Below are positions 41,500 to 51,432 of a stretch of DNA of 64,000 nt, piece after piece. The translations under genes were made by a program, and so were the position numbers. The stretch is taken from contig CAYLLS010000001.1 of the NCBI GenBank assembly GCA_964385015.1, forward strand, positions 1 through 64,000, in the 5' to 3' direction. Origin of the DNA: CAYLLS01 sp964385015. Its GTDB lineage: Bacteria > Myxococcota > UBA727 > JABDBI01. Positions within the stretch are counted from its first letter, which is position 1; each line of letters opens with the position of its first letter. The notes beneath the pieces are model-generated. The model had not been told where the DNA came from, ran no database searches, and was given only the letters and a program-made list of their open reading frames with translations.

Positions 41500-43083
41500 A
41501 TGGAATTGCGTGCTGAAGAAATTTCTAAAGTAATTCGAAAACAAATACAAGATTTTGATAATCGAATAGAAGTAGTTGAAACTGGTATAGTTTTAACTGT
41601 TGGTGATGGGGTTGCTCTTGTTTATGGACTTGATAAGGTTAAAGCAGGTGAACTTGTAGAATTTTCATGTGGTATACATGGATTAGTGTTAAATCTTAAT
41701 GAAGATAATGTTGGCATTGCTATTATGGGTAGTGATGTTAATATTATGGAAGGAGATGTAGTAAAACGGACTAAGCGTATTGCTGATGTCAATGTAGGCA
41801 AGCATCTTTTAGGAAGAGTTTTGAATGGATTAGGATTGCCAATTGATGGTGGCAATGTAATTTCTAATGATTTAACTAGACATATTGAAATAAAAGGGCC
41901 TGGTATTATTGCTAGAGAACCTGTGTCTGAACCTTTGCAAACGGGATTAACAGCAATTGATGCAATGATCCCTATAGGGAAAGGACAAAGAGAACTTATT
42001 ATTGGTGATCGTCAAACTGGGAAAACAGCTATTGCTATTGATACTATTATTAATCAAAAAGGATTAAATGTGAAATGCATTTATGTAGCAATTGGTCAAA
42101 AGCAATCTACAGTTGCATTAGTTGTTGATAAATTAAAGAAACATGGTGCTATGGATTATACAGTTGTTATTTCAGCTTCTGCGGCAGATCCTGTGCCAAT
42201 GCAATATTTAGCACCATATACTGGTTGTGCTATAGGAGAATATTGGAGAGATAATGGAGGAGATGCATTAATTGTTTTCGATGATTTATCTAAACATGCT
42301 GTTGCATATAGACAATTATCTTTATTATTGCGTAGACCACCTGGAAGAGAAGCGTTTCCAGGTGATGTTTTTTATTTGCATTCTCGTTTATTAGAAAGAG
42401 CTGCTAAGATAACTACTAATAAAAAAGAATTATCATCTTATAAAGATATTAAAAAGGGTGGTGGTAGTTTAACAGCATTGCCTATAATAGAAACACAAGC
42501 TGGAGATGTTTCTGCTTATATCCCTACTAATGTTATTTCTATTACAGATGGTCAAATTTTTTTGGAATCTGATTTGTTTTTTGCTGGGCAAAGACCTGCT
42601 ATTTCAGTTGGATTATCAGTATCCAGAGTAGGTGGAGCTGCTCAAATTAGTTCTATGAAGCAGTTAGCAGGAACTATGAGATTAGATTTAGCTCAATATA
42701 GAGAATTAGCTGCTTTTGCACAATTCGGGTCAGATTTAGATAAAGCTACTAAGGAACAAATAGCTAAGGGCAAGCGTATTTTTGAATTATTAAAACAAAA
42801 TCAATATGAGCCACTACCTGTCGAAGAGCAAATAATTAAAATATATGCTGTCACAAAATGCATTCCAAATACTAAAACAATATGGGTTAGAAAATATGAT
42901 GTTAATGAAGTGATACGTTATGCTAATGAATTAATTGTGTTTATCAAAGATAAACATATGTATATTTTAGATGATATTAGAACAAATCAAAAATCTAAGA
43001 TAGATGAAGTTATGCGCAAAAAAATAGATAATGTCTTATTAGAATTTGATAAAACATTTGATGGCGCATTAGGAACAGATTAG
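41500..43083 (+). CDS. atpA: F1 ATP synthase subunit alpha
   Basis: The 527-residue subunit has the P-loop [14 protein letters not shown] near residue 169 and [28 protein letters not shown] just before it. The arginine-finger signature [17 protein letters not shown] is present. A strong AAGGAG ribosome-binding site precedes the ATG. The C-terminal part has a somewhat lengthened Lys-rich segment. It precedes atpG by 8 bases. Confidence 0.98.
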   Translation: MELRAEEISKVIRKQIQDFDNRIEVVETGIVLTVGDGVALVYGLDKVKAGELVEFSCGIHGLVLNLNEDNVGIAIMGSDVNIMEGDVVKRTKRIADVNVGKHLLGRVLNGLGLPIDGGNVISNDLTRHIEIKGPGIIAREPVSEPLQTGLTAIDAMIPIGKGQRELIIGDRQTGKTAIAIDTIINQKGLNVKCIYVAIGQKQSTVALVVDKLKKHGAMDYTVVISASAADPVPMQYLAPYTGCAIGEYWRDNGGDALIVFDDLSKHAVAYRQLSLLLRRPPGREAFPGDVFYLHSRLLERAAKITTNKKELSSYKDIKKGGGSLTALPIIETQAGDVSAYIPTNVISITDGQIFLESDLFFAGQRPAISVGLSVSRVGGAAQISSMKQLAGTMRLDLAQYRELAAFAQFGSDLDKATKEQIAKGKRIFELLKQNQYEPLPVEEQIIKIYAVTKCIPNTKTIWVRKYDVNEVIRYANELIVFIKDKHMYILDDIRTNQKSKIDEVMRKKIDNVLLEFDKTFDGALGTD

Positions 43084-43091
43084 GAATATAT

Positions 43092-43961
43092 ATGACATCA
43101 CTTCAGGAAATAAGAAAACGTATTAAAGGTGCTAAGAATACTGAGAAAATTACAAAGGCTATGCAAATGGTAGCTGCAAGCAAGTTAAGACGTGCACAAG
43201 AAAATATGGAGAATTCTCGTGAATTTCATGTTAAATTGAATAAAGTAGTATCTATGATGATTTTACAATTTAGGAAAAATAGTTCTACTGTAATTAAATT
43301 ATTATCAGATGTTAAACATAAAAAAAAAGGTGAAATATTAATTTTAACATCTAATAGAGGCTTATGTGGAGGTTTTAATAATAATGTTATTAGATCATGT
43401 ATTCATTATATTACTAAACAAGAATATAAGTTAGATAGTGTTACTTGTTCTACCATTGGAAAAAAAGGATTTATGGCGTTAAAATATAAAAATTTTAATA
43501 TTAGAAAAAACTATGAATTTAACATTAAACAACCTACTTTTCAATATGCTTTAAATATAGCTAATGAGTTATGTGATTATTTTCTTAAAAATAAATTAGA
43601 TATCATATGGTTAGCATATAATAAATTTAAAAATATTTCATATCAGGAAGTAGTAATTGAACAATTATTGCCTATCATTCCTATGAATAATATCACATAT
43701 AATGAAAATAATTATATATATGAACCAAATAATATAAATATATTAAAATATTTATTATCTAAATATTTTGCAATGAATATTTTTCAAGCTTTATTAGAAT
43801 CATTTGCGTCAGAACATGGAGCTAGGATGACTGCTATGGATAATGCTGTTAGAAATGCTAAAGAAATTATTTCTAAGCTTACACTAACATATAATAGAGC
43901 CAGACAATCAGCTATAACACGTGAATTAATTGAAATTATTAGTGGAGCAGAAGTATTGTAG
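43092..43961 (+). CDS. atpG: F1 ATP synthase subunit gamma
   Basis: The 289-residue rotor shaft shows MTSLQEIRKRIKGAKNTEKITKAMQMVAASKLRRAQ-type N-terminal helix motifs (quoted by parts: EIRKRIKGAKNTEKITKAMQ and ASKLRRAQ). It has ILTSNRGLCGGFNNNV, and the C-terminal helix carries ASEHGARMTAMDNAVRNAKE and NRARQSAITRELIEI. It is full length. beta and epsilon, which usually follow it, are missing here and lie at 6.2-8.1 kb. Confidence 0.97.
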   Translation: MTSLQEIRKRIKGAKNTEKITKAMQMVAASKLRRAQENMENSREFHVKLNKVVSMMILQFRKNSSTVIKLLSDVKHKKKGEILILTSNRGLCGGFNNNVIRSCIHYITKQEYKLDSVTCSTIGKKGFMALKYKNFNIRKNYEFNIKQPTFQYALNIANELCDYFLKNKLDIIWLAYNKFKNISYQEVVIEQLLPIIPMNNITYNENNYIYEPNNINILKYLLSKYFAMNIFQALLESFASEHGARMTAMDNAVRNAKEIISKLTLTYNRARQSAITRELIEIISGAEVL

Positions 43962-44014
43962 ATGTTTAATAATTGTTTATTTATTGAGAGAGATTATAAT
44001 ACGTTAGAAGTGAA

Positions 44015-44227
44015 ATGAAAAAAGTTATAAATATGTATAAATATTATGTCAAAATCAGTTCTATAGGGATAGAACTTTGTTTAACTATATTAATTAGTTT
44101 AGTTTTAGGTTATTTTATTGACAAATATTTTTTGATTAGTCCAATAGGGATTATTATAGGATTAATTGTTGGTATTATTGGTAGTATAAAAATTATATAT
44201 ATATGTATTAAAAAATATAAAGATTAA
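44015..44227 (+). CDS. AtpZ/AtpI-like small membrane protein of the ATP synthase operon
   Basis: The 70-residue protein has two hydrophobic helices. The second half (LVLGYFIDKYFLISPIGIIIGLIVGIIGS) matches the short AtpZ/'ATPase gene 1' family, with the GYFIDK..G....G...G pattern. Such proteins help c-ring assembly or Mg2+ supply. It lies between atpG and a second small membrane protein in the operon. Confidence 0.78.
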   Translation: MKKVINMYKYYVKISSIGIELCLTILISLVLGYFIDKYFLISPIGIIIGLIVGIIGSIKIIYICIKKYKD

Positions 44228-44237
44228 CTTTATATAA

Positions 44238-44636
44238 ATGCATGCGTGTTGTGTGAAAAATATGAAAATTCAAATAATGTTAAAAACATTAGTTACATTT
44301 TTATTAAAAATATGGATCATATTGTTTATTATTTCTTGCTTATTAATATGGTTTGTTTGTCATAATTGTTTATATATTGGGTTAAGTTTTAATATTGGCT
44401 TGTTGTTATCTATTATTAATATAAAAATTTTAGGTTCTTCTGTTTTGTATATATTTTTATCTAAGAAAAAAATATTGAATATCATATTGATGTTAGTTAT
44501 ATCAATAATGTTATTATTTTTATGTGCTGTAGAAATGTCTCAATTTGGTAAAATTAATTTAATATTTTTTTTATTTGGTGTATCATCTATTATACTTGTT
44601 GCTTTAGGTATTGCATTTAATAAAACTTTATTATAA
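44238..44636 (+). CDS. ATP synthase subunit I-like membrane protein
   Basis: The 132-residue protein has four hydrophobic helices and sits between the AtpZ-like gene and atpB. Its place and shape (helix pairs with the GLSFNIGLLLSIINIKILG loop) fit the ATP synthase I chain/AtpR-type family, but sequence signatures are weak. The Met eight codons downstream (44262) is an alternative start. Assignment rests mainly on context. Confidence 0.55.
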   Translation: MHACCVKNMKIQIMLKTLVTFLLKIWIILFIISCLLIWFVCHNCLYIGLSFNIGLLLSIINIKILGSSVLYIFLSKKKILNIILMLVISIMLLFLCAVEMSQFGKINLIFFLFGVSSIILVALGIAFNKTLL

Positions 44637-44719
44637 TATAATTATTATAATATTTAAATTATTCATTTATTATTTATGTATTTTTTATAAAAATTCAATA
44701 ACAGTAAGAGAAGTTTTTT

Positions 44720-45511
44720 ATGGATCATCATAAGTCATGGTATGATTTTTTACCTTGGTACAATGAATTTCATTGTTATTTACAAGCTAATTTTTCAAAA
44801 ACTGTAATTTTTAATAGTGGAGTTTTACCTGATCAGGGTGTTTTTAATACAGTGCATCATGTTGTAGCTGCTTTGTTGGTAATTATATTTTTAATGGTTA
44901 TATCTTTCATAGTTAATATGAAATTGAAAAATATTGATATAGTATTAATTCCATCTTCTAAATTAACTTTTTTAAATTTTTTTGAAGTTGTTTTAGATAT
45001 ATTAATGGAATTAATGAAAGATATTATTGGGATTACTTATAAAAAACATGTTCCTTTAATTGGAACTTTATCATTATTTATTTTATTTTCTAATTTATTA
45101 GGTTTAGTACCAGGATTCTTGCCGCCCACTGATAATTTAAATACGACATTGGCGTGTGGTCTAGTTGTGTTTATTTATTTTAATTATCAAGGGATTAAAG
45201 TTCATGGTGTGCAGCATCTATTACATTTAGCTAATCCAGTTGGTGCAACATGGTCATGGATTTTATCTCCATTGTTTTTTCCAGTAGAAGTGATAGGATT
45301 ATTGGTTAGACCATTTTCTCTTGCTGTTAGGTTAGCTGGAAATATGATTGGTGATCATAAGGTTGTATTTGCATTTGTTAGTATTATGCCTTTTATTTTA
45401 CCATTGCCTTTTTTTATGTTAGGATTATTAGTATCTGTAATACAGACTGTAGTATTTTGTTTATTAAGTAGTGTTTATATTGCTTTACATATACAAGATA
45501 TACATCATTAA
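44720..45511 (+). CDS. atpB: ATP synthase Fo subunit a
   Basis: The 263-residue membrane protein forms the ion channel. The essential arginine is in RPFSLAVRLAGNMIGDH, and the companion motif LSLFILFSNLLGLVPGF precedes it. The C-terminal helix SVIQTVVFCLLSSVYIALHI is typical. A Gln in QTVVF fits the usual C-terminal Gln of helix 6. It starts 84 bases after the subunit I-like gene and precedes atpE by 17 bases. Confidence 0.97.
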   Translation: MDHHKSWYDFLPWYNEFHCYLQANFSKTVIFNSGVLPDQGVFNTVHHVVAALLVIIFLMVISFIVNMKLKNIDIVLIPSSKLTFLNFFEVVLDILMELMKDIIGITYKKHVPLIGTLSLFILFSNLLGLVPGFLPPTDNLNTTLACGLVVFIYFNYQGIKVHGVQHLLHLANPVGATWSWILSPLFFPVEVIGLLVRPFSLAVRLAGNMIGDHKVVFAFVSIMPFILPLPFFMLGLLVSVIQTVVFCLLSSVYIALHIQDIHH

Positions 45512-45528
45512 TTTTTTAGGAGAAAAAT

Positions 45529-45843
45529 ATGAATAAGATTTTAAATTTTAGTTTATGTGCAGTATGTTTTATATCTGCTGTATCTTATGCTAATGATGGT
45601 GTAAGTAATACTGATAACTATGGATGGTATGCTTTGTCTACTGCTTTAGCTATTGGCTTGCCTGCTATGGGTGGTGCTTTAGGACAAGGGAAAGCAGCTT
45701 CAGCTGCATTAGAAGGTATTGCGAGAAATCCTGGTGCATCTGGCAAAATTTTTGTTCCAATGATTTTAGTCATGGCTTTAATTGAATCTTTAGTTCTTTT
45801 TGGTCTAGTTATTGCTTTCATTATTTTTGGTAAAGTTGTATAA
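45529..45843 (+). CDS. atpE: ATP synthase Fo subunit c with N-terminal export-type extension
   Basis: The 104-residue protein is longer than the usual c subunit (about 75-90). The first 22 residues (KILNFSLCAVCFISAVSYA, then ND) look like a cleavable signal peptide. Two membrane helices follow, with the polar loop ARNPGASGK. The ion-binding Glu is in MALIESLVLFG, and a Gln is in GALGQGKAAS on helix 1. Gln plus Glu-Ser are parts of the known Na+-binding set, but the Thr and Tyr of that set are Leu and Phe here. A GGAG site precedes the ATG. Confidence 0.96.
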   Translation: MNKILNFSLCAVCFISAVSYANDGVSNTDNYGWYALSTALAIGLPAMGGALGQGKAASAALEGIARNPGASGKIFVPMILVMALIESLVLFGLVIAFIIFGKVV

Positions 45844-45867
45844 TTTGTTAGATATGTTTTATTAACA

Positions 45868-45897
45868 AAGGATCTCATTGTAATATATGAGATCCTT
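45868..45897 (+). terminator. Hairpin after atpE, probable terminator
   Basis: Perfect 11-bp inverted repeat: AAGGATCTCAT at 45868-45878 and ATGAGATCCTT at 45887-45897, with an 8-base loop. It follows the atpE stop by 24 bases and precedes the lgt start by 14. Only a weak T-rich stretch follows, so it may slow transcription or protect the atp mRNA end rather than terminate strictly. Confidence 0.7.
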
Positions 45898-45911
45898 ATT
45901 GATGTTTTAAT

Positions 45912-46790
45912 ATGTATATATATGGATTGTGTTTATTAGTTAGTTTTATAATAGCATTTTTTATTATATTATTGCAATCTACACAATATATGTATTATAA
46001 AAGTGCTGTAATAGATTTTAGTTTTTGGGCTTTATTTGGTGGAATATTAGGAGCTCGAATTGTTTATGTTTTAGTAGAATGGCGTTATTTTTTTATTATA
46101 AAACCATGGATTATTGTTTTTAAACATATTAAAATTCCATCTGTTTTAGTTTTTTGGGAAGGTGGATTAGTAGTATGGGGTGGAATATTAGGTGGTATTT
46201 GTGCTTTTATATGGTTTGCTTTAATTAAGAATATTAATGTTTTTATATTAGGAGATATTTTAATTTTAGGTTTGCCTATTGGACAGTCTATTGGTAGAAT
46301 TGGATGTATATATTCTGGTTGTTGTTGGGGAAAATCATTATATCATTTAAATTCTCATGGGTTAGTTATATCTGATTTCTCATTTTCTATATGTTTATCT
46401 TTTAATTCTATAGCATATAAGTATTTGTCTATGATCAATAGTAAGGAATGTTATTTAATGAATAATATGACATTTACTATACCGTTGTATCCAATACAAT
46501 TGATGGAGTCTATATTAAATTTTATTATATTTCTTATATTAAGTTATATATATACAAATAAGTTATATCATGGTAGCGTTATGTTATATTATTTTATTTT
46601 ATATTCTATATTTAGATTTATATGTGAGTTTTATAGAAATGATATCTCGCGTGGTTTTTTTATATATGATTTAATATCAACTAGTCAATTTATTTCTATC
46701 GTTGTTTTTTTTATGTCTATAATATTTATATTTATGTTTAAATATCATAATATAATAAAATATAATTTTATTTTAAAATGCAAGAGATAA
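45912..46790 (+). CDS. lgt: Prolipoprotein diacylglyceryl transferase
   Basis: The 292-residue membrane enzyme adds diacylglycerol to the lipobox Cys of lipoprotein precursors. It has the early GILGARIVYVLVEW, the WEGGLVVWGGILGG segment equivalent to GG....GG, and the Lgt signature GQSIGRIGCIYSGCCWG. The latter is a Cys-containing variant of GRiGNFinGE. The YPIQLMESI and FICEFYRND motifs are near the C-terminus. With LspA at 56.9 kb it shows that lipoprotein processing is retained. The end overlaps trpS by 13 bases. Confidence 0.93.
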   Translation: MYIYGLCLLVSFIIAFFIILLQSTQYMYYKSAVIDFSFWALFGGILGARIVYVLVEWRYFFIIKPWIIVFKHIKIPSVLVFWEGGLVVWGGILGGICAFIWFALIKNINVFILGDILILGLPIGQSIGRIGCIYSGCCWGKSLYHLNSHGLVISDFSFSICLSFNSIAYKYLSMINSKECYLMNNMTFTIPLYPIQLMESILNFIIFLILSYIYTNKLYHGSVMLYYFILYSIFRFICEFYRNDISRGFFIYDLISTSQFISIVVFFMSIIFIFMFKYHNIIKYNFILKCKR

Positions 46791-47791
46791 AAGTGTTGAG
46801 TAATAAAAATAAAAAAACATTATTTACAGGCATTCAACCAAGTGGTGATTTGCATTTAGGAAATTATTTAGGAGCTATTTGTCCTTGGATTGAACATCAA
46901 AAACAATATAATTCAATATTTTGTATAGTTGATTTGCATACATTAACGCAGTATAAGCATATTTTAAATAAGGATAGAAAAGAGTATGTCTATAAAATGA
47001 TATCTTTATGTATTGCTTGTGGTATCGATCCTAAATATTCTTCTATTTTTATACAGTCTCATTTGCCTTTACATGTAGAATTGTCTTGGATATTAAATTG
47101 CATGACACCTCTTGGATGGTTGAAGAGAATGACTCAATATAAATCAAAAAAAGATGATCATACTATAAATTCTGGTTTGTTAAATTATCCTATTTTGATG
47201 GCTGCAGATATATTATTACATAAAGCAAATGTAGTGTTAGTAGGTTATGATCAACATCAGCATATAGAGTTAACTTGTAAAATAGGAAGACGTTTTAATA
47301 ATTTATTTGGCAAAACTTTTATTATACCTACAGTGTTAACAAAAGATATAGGTGCTAGAATTATGAGTTTTAATAATCCACATATTAAGATGAGTAAGAG
47401 TGTAGGCATAAGTAATCCAGGACATTCTATTAATGTTTTAGATGATGAAAAAACTATAATAAAAACAGTGATGTCTTCTGTTACTGATTCTGACAATAAT
47501 TTTAAGAGTGAAGGGATACAAAATCTTTTTAATATAGCTTGTGCTATTTCTCAAGAAAGTTTTGAGAATTTATTTGATAGATTTAGTATAAAAAATTATT
47601 TATATTTAAAAAAATATATTATTGAATTATTAATTGAAGAATTTAGACCAATTCAACAGCATTTTTATAAAATTTCTAAAGAATATGATTATTTAGATTC
47701 TATAATATCTGATGGACTGAATTATGTATCTAAGACATCATATAATATGATTAATAATGTTCGTGAACATATTGGTATTAAGTACAGCTAA
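46778..47791 (+). CDS. trpS: Tryptophanyl-tRNA synthetase
   Basis: The 337-residue class I synthetase has TGIQPSGDLHLGNYLGA, which contains the HIGH-like HLGN, and KMSKS in IKMSKSVGIS. QYKSKKDDH and YPILMAADIL match TrpS specificity regions. Full length. It overlaps lgt at its start and the convergent transaldolase gene at its end by 14 bases. Confidence 0.97.
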   Translation: MQEIKVLSNKNKKTLFTGIQPSGDLHLGNYLGAICPWIEHQKQYNSIFCIVDLHTLTQYKHILNKDRKEYVYKMISLCIACGIDPKYSSIFIQSHLPLHVELSWILNCMTPLGWLKRMTQYKSKKDDHTINSGLLNYPILMAADILLHKANVVLVGYDQHQHIELTCKIGRRFNNLFGKTFIIPTVLTKDIGARIMSFNNPHIKMSKSVGISNPGHSINVLDDEKTIIKTVMSSVTDSDNNFKSEGIQNLFNIACAISQESFENLFDRFSIKNYLYLKKYIIELLIEEFRPIQQHFYKISKEYDYLDSIISDGLNYVSKTSYNMINNVREHIGIKYS

Positions 47792-48875
47792 TATTTAATA
47801 ATTTTAATATGTTGGCATAAGAATATTGGAAATTTTTTATTCCTATTGATAAGAGTTCATGATATATTGTATTTAATTGTATATCGTTTTGTTGTAGAAG
47901 TTTTATAACATGTTTGGCATGGTTTGTATTATTGTTTAATGTGGGTTTAATTGTACCATGTTGTTGAAAAATTTTTAATGAATTTAATGATATGGTGTTT
48001 ATTGTATTTTTTGCTATTAAATTATCAATATATAAAGTTTTAGAATATGATTTATTTTTAGTGCTAGTTGATGCCCATAATAATTTTTGCATATTAGCAC
48101 CATGTTTTTTTAATATTTTCCATTTTTTTGTATTATAAATTTTGTTTTGTAATTGTAATGCTAACGTTGCATTGGCAATGGCGACTTGTCCAATGCATTT
48201 TTTTAAATTATGTTGTTTTTGACATTGTTTAATTAAAATTGGATCAATTATGCTATCTAGACGTGAAATAAAAAAACTTGCTACACTATTAATATAATTT
48301 AATTTTTTATTCGTTTTGAGTCTAATATATAGACCTTCTATATATGCAGATAATGATTTATAATAATTTTGAATAGAAAATAATAATGTAATATTTATAT
48401 TAATGCCATGAGATATTAATGTTTTAGCTGCTTGTATGCCATTTGTAGTTCCTGGTATTTTAATCATAATGTTTGGTCTAGATATTTTGTGCCAAATATG
48501 TTTAGCTTGATTAATAGTTTGATTTATATTGAATGCTAAATAAGGTGATATTTCTATACTAAAATATCCATCAGTTTTATTAGTGTTTTGATATATTGGC
48601 ATTAATATATCAGCCATTTGTTGTATCATTGGTATGAAAAACATATCATATTTAATTTTAATATTATCTTGATTATAATATGAATCATTAATTTTATTAT
48701 AGTAAAGTTTATGATTAATAATATCCATTTCTAAAATTGTTGGATTTGAAGTTATACCACTTATATTATATTGTTTAATTAAATTAATTAATGTATTATT
48801 TTGTAATAAATTACAAGAAAAATGATCTAACCATAGTGATTGTTTATATTGTGTTATTTTCTTAGTATTGCGCAT
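47778..48875 (-). CDS. tal: Transaldolase
   Basis: The 365-residue enzyme shows the transaldolase landmarks SLWLDHFSCNLL, ISGITSNPTI, the Schiff-base lysine in IMIKIPGTTNGIQAA, NITLLFSIQNYY, and VASFFISRLDSIID. It transfers dihydroxyacetone units in the non-oxidative pentose phosphate pathway. It is the last gene of a reverse-strand run with rpiB and tkt, 10 bases after rpiB. The protein has only three Val in 365 residues, an effect of the A-rich, G-poor coding strand. Confidence 0.94.
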   Translation of the reverse strand: MRNTKKITQYKQSLWLDHFSCNLLQNNTLINLIKQYNISGITSNPTILEMDIINHKLYYNKINDSYYNQDNIKIKYDMFFIPMIQQMADILMPIYQNTNKTDGYFSIEISPYLAFNINQTINQAKHIWHKISRPNIMIKIPGTTNGIQAAKTLISHGININITLLFSIQNYYKSLSAYIEGLYIRLKTNKKLNYINSVASFFISRLDSIIDPILIKQCQKQHNLKKCIGQVAIANATLALQLQNKIYNTKKWKILKKHGANMQKLLWASTSTKNKSYSKTLYIDNLIAKNTINTISLNSLKIFQQHGTIKPTLNNNTNHAKHVIKLLQQNDIQLNTIYHELLSIGIKNFQYSYANILKLLNISCT

Positions 48876-48885
48876 ATGACGATTA

Positions 48886-49335
48886 TTAAATTTTTTGTTT
48901 TTCTAGTAAGTTTAATTTATTGAGCCTATTATTATATTTATTATTATTAATAAATTGTGCTTTAAGGAATGTAAACATGATTTCTTTTGCTAAGTATGCT
49001 CCTATTACTTTGGCTCCAATAATTAATATGTTTATATTGTTATGTTCAACTCCTTGATGTGCAGAATATGTGTCATGACAAATTCCAGCTCTTATGTTTG
49101 TAAATTTGTTGCATATAATAGATGAAGCTATTCCACTTCCGCATAACATAATTCCTTTATGTTTAATATCTGATTGTACAATTGATGATAATTTAGTAGC
49201 AATATCTATACAGTCTATATTATTTGTGTTAAATGTACCAACATTATTAATCATGATGTTATCTTGATTTAATGATTTAATTAAATATTCTTTTAAGTGG
49301 AATCCTGCATGATCAGAACCAATAATAATTGTCAT
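48886..49335 (-). CDS. rpiB: Ribose 5-phosphate isomerase B
   Basis: The 149-residue enzyme has IIIGSDHAGFHLKEYL at the start, the catalytic Cys in IMLCGSGIASSI, and GICHDTYSAHQGVEHNNINILIIG (family: R.HN.aNvl..G). It interconverts ribose 5-phosphate and ribulose 5-phosphate. AGAGAG forms a ribosome-binding site just upstream. It lies between tkt and tal, so the three non-oxidative pentose phosphate genes are clustered, with rpe at 23 kb completing the pathway. Confidence 0.95.
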   Translation of the reverse strand: MTIIIGSDHAGFHLKEYLIKSLNQDNIMINNVGTFNTNNIDCIDIATKLSSIVQSDIKHKGIMLCGSGIASSIICNKFTNIRAGICHDTYSAHQGVEHNNINILIIGAKVIGAYLAKEIMFTFLKAQFINNNKYNNRLNKLNLLEKQKI

Positions 49336-49351
49336 AATTAATCTCTCTATA

Positions 49352-51412
49352 TTAAGTGTTATTTATATGCATTTGTTTTTTAGCTATGTTTATAATATGT
49401 TTAATATTAAAATTATAAAACTTTTGTAATTGTTTCATTGTTGCTGATTTGCCAAAATTATTTATTGTTATGGATATGCTATGTTGTGTATAATATTGAT
49501 GCCATCCAAATATACTGGCTTGTTCTATAATAATTCTTTTGGTAATATGTTTCGGTAATATATAATTTTTATATTTTTCACTTTGTTTATTAAATAGTTC
49601 AAAAGATATAATATTTACTATTCTTATATTAATGTTTTGTTGTGATAATATATGATATGCTTGTATACATAAATGTATTTCACTTCCAGTTGATATGAAA
49701 ATTATATCAGGCTCTGTATTGTTTATAGGATCACATAATATGTATGCTCCACATATAATATTGTTTGTATTATTTAAATTTTTAATTTTAATAATAGGAA
49801 GACTTTGTCTACTTAAGATAAGAGCATGAGGATTTGAAGTTAATTGTATCATTATTTTCCAACAAGCTATTACTTCATTTGCATCAGCTGGTCTAAATGT
49901 TATAAGATTGGGTATTGATCTTAAATGTGATAAATGTTCAATTGGTTGATGTGTTGGACCATCTTCTCCTACTGAAATTGAATCATGTGTAAAAATATAA
50001 ATTGGATCTAATTTCATTATGCAAGATAATCTTAATCCTGGTTTTAAATAATCCATAAATGTTAAAAATGTAGATCCATAAGATTTCATATTACATAATG
50101 ATAATCCATTTAATATAGATGACATGCTATTTTCTCTTATTCCAAAACATAAATTTTTGCCTGATTGATTATCTTTAGAAAAGTTTTGAGCATTTTTATA
50201 AGTTAAGATGGTTTTAGTTGATGGAGATAGATCTGCGGATCCACCAATAAGCCAAGGTATGTTTTGACTCAATTGATTTAATATGTAGCCAGATGCTTCG
50301 CGTGTAGACATGTGTTGAGTTTTGATATTAAAAGATGTTATGTTTTTATGCCAGTTATCAGGCAAAATATTGTTGTTTATTAATTGTAGATGTTTAGATA
50401 GTTTTGGATAGTGATATTTATACTTTTTAAACATGTTATTCCATACGCTTTGCTGATGGATTCCTCTTTTATAAAATCCATTTTTAAAATGAGTAATTAC
50501 TTCTTTAGGAATTGTAAATGTATTATATTTTGGCCAATTATAATTAGTTTTAGTAAGTAATGTTTCAATTTTACCAAGTGGAGATCCATGTGCATTAGAT
50601 GTGTTTTCTTTATTGGGTGATCCAAACCCTATTTTATTGTTAACAATAATTAAAGTAGGTTTATTTTTATTCTTGATAAAATTCATATAAGCTTTATGTA
50701 TTAGAGTTAAATTATTGATATTATTAATAGTATATACATTCCAGTTATAACTTTTAAATCTTTGTTTTATATTGTCACTATATGTTATATCGGTCTTCCC
50801 TTCAATAGTAATATTGTTGCAATCATATATCCAACATAAATTATATAGTTGAAAGTGTCCAGCTAAAGATGCTGCTTCATGGCTTAGGCCTTCCATTAAA
50901 CATCCATCTCCACAGAATACATATATATTAAAATTAATTATATGCATGTTGTTTTTATTAAAGTATGATTTCATCCATTGTTGAGCAATGCCTATTCCTA
51001 CTGATGTAGCAATGCCTTGAGCTAAAGGTCCTGTTGTACATTCTATTCCGCATGTATGTTTATATTCAGGATGTCCAGGACATTTGCTGTTTATTTGACG
51101 GAAATTTTTTATATCATGTAATGAGGTAGATAAATGTTGCAGGTTGCTTTTATGTTTATTGCTAATATTAGTGAGAAATAATATAGAATATAAAAGCATA
51201 GAAGCATGACCATTGCTTAAAATATATCTGTCCCTGTTGACCCATGTATGATTTAAAGGATTAAAAATTAAAAAATTTTGCCATAAATAATACATAGCTG
51301 GAGATAAAGACATGGCAGCACCAGGATGTCCAGAATTTGCTTTTTGAATGGCATCTATAGATAATGTTCTTATAGTATTAATACTTAATGTTTGTATATT
51401 TTTTAATATCAT
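49352..51412 (-). CDS. tkt: Transketolase
   Basis: The 686-residue thiamine diphosphate enzyme shows ANSGHPGAAMSLSPAMYYLW, GPLAQGIATSVGIGIAQ and the ThDP motif FCGDGCLMEGLSHEAASLAG. The C-terminal half has GSADLSPSTKT, FGIRENSM, and THDSISVGEDGPTHQPIEHL. It is full length for the family (about 660-690). An AAGG ribosome-binding site precedes the ATG. It lies 20 bases after brnQ and 16 before rpiB. Confidence 0.97.
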   Translation of the reverse strand: MILKNIQTLSINTIRTLSIDAIQKANSGHPGAAMSLSPAMYYLWQNFLIFNPLNHTWVNRDRYILSNGHASMLLYSILFLTNISNKHKSNLQHLSTSLHDIKNFRQINSKCPGHPEYKHTCGIECTTGPLAQGIATSVGIGIAQQWMKSYFNKNNMHIINFNIYVFCGDGCLMEGLSHEAASLAGHFQLYNLCWIYDCNNITIEGKTDITYSDNIKQRFKSYNWNVYTINNINNLTLIHKAYMNFIKNKNKPTLIIVNNKIGFGSPNKENTSNAHGSPLGKIETLLTKTNYNWPKYNTFTIPKEVITHFKNGFYKRGIHQQSVWNNMFKKYKYHYPKLSKHLQLINNNILPDNWHKNITSFNIKTQHMSTREASGYILNQLSQNIPWLIGGSADLSPSTKTILTYKNAQNFSKDNQSGKNLCFGIRENSMSSILNGLSLCNMKSYGSTFLTFMDYLKPGLRLSCIMKLDPIYIFTHDSISVGEDGPTHQPIEHLSHLRSIPNLITFRPADANEVIACWKIMIQLTSNPHALILSRQSLPIIKIKNLNNTNNIICGAYILCDPINNTEPDIIFISTGSEIHLCIQAYHILSQQNINIRIVNIISFELFNKQSEKYKNYILPKHITKRIIIEQASIFGWHQYYTQHSISITINNFGKSATMKQLQKFYNFNIKHIINIAKKQMHINNT

Positions 51413-51432
51413 ATATTACCTTTGTGTTAATT

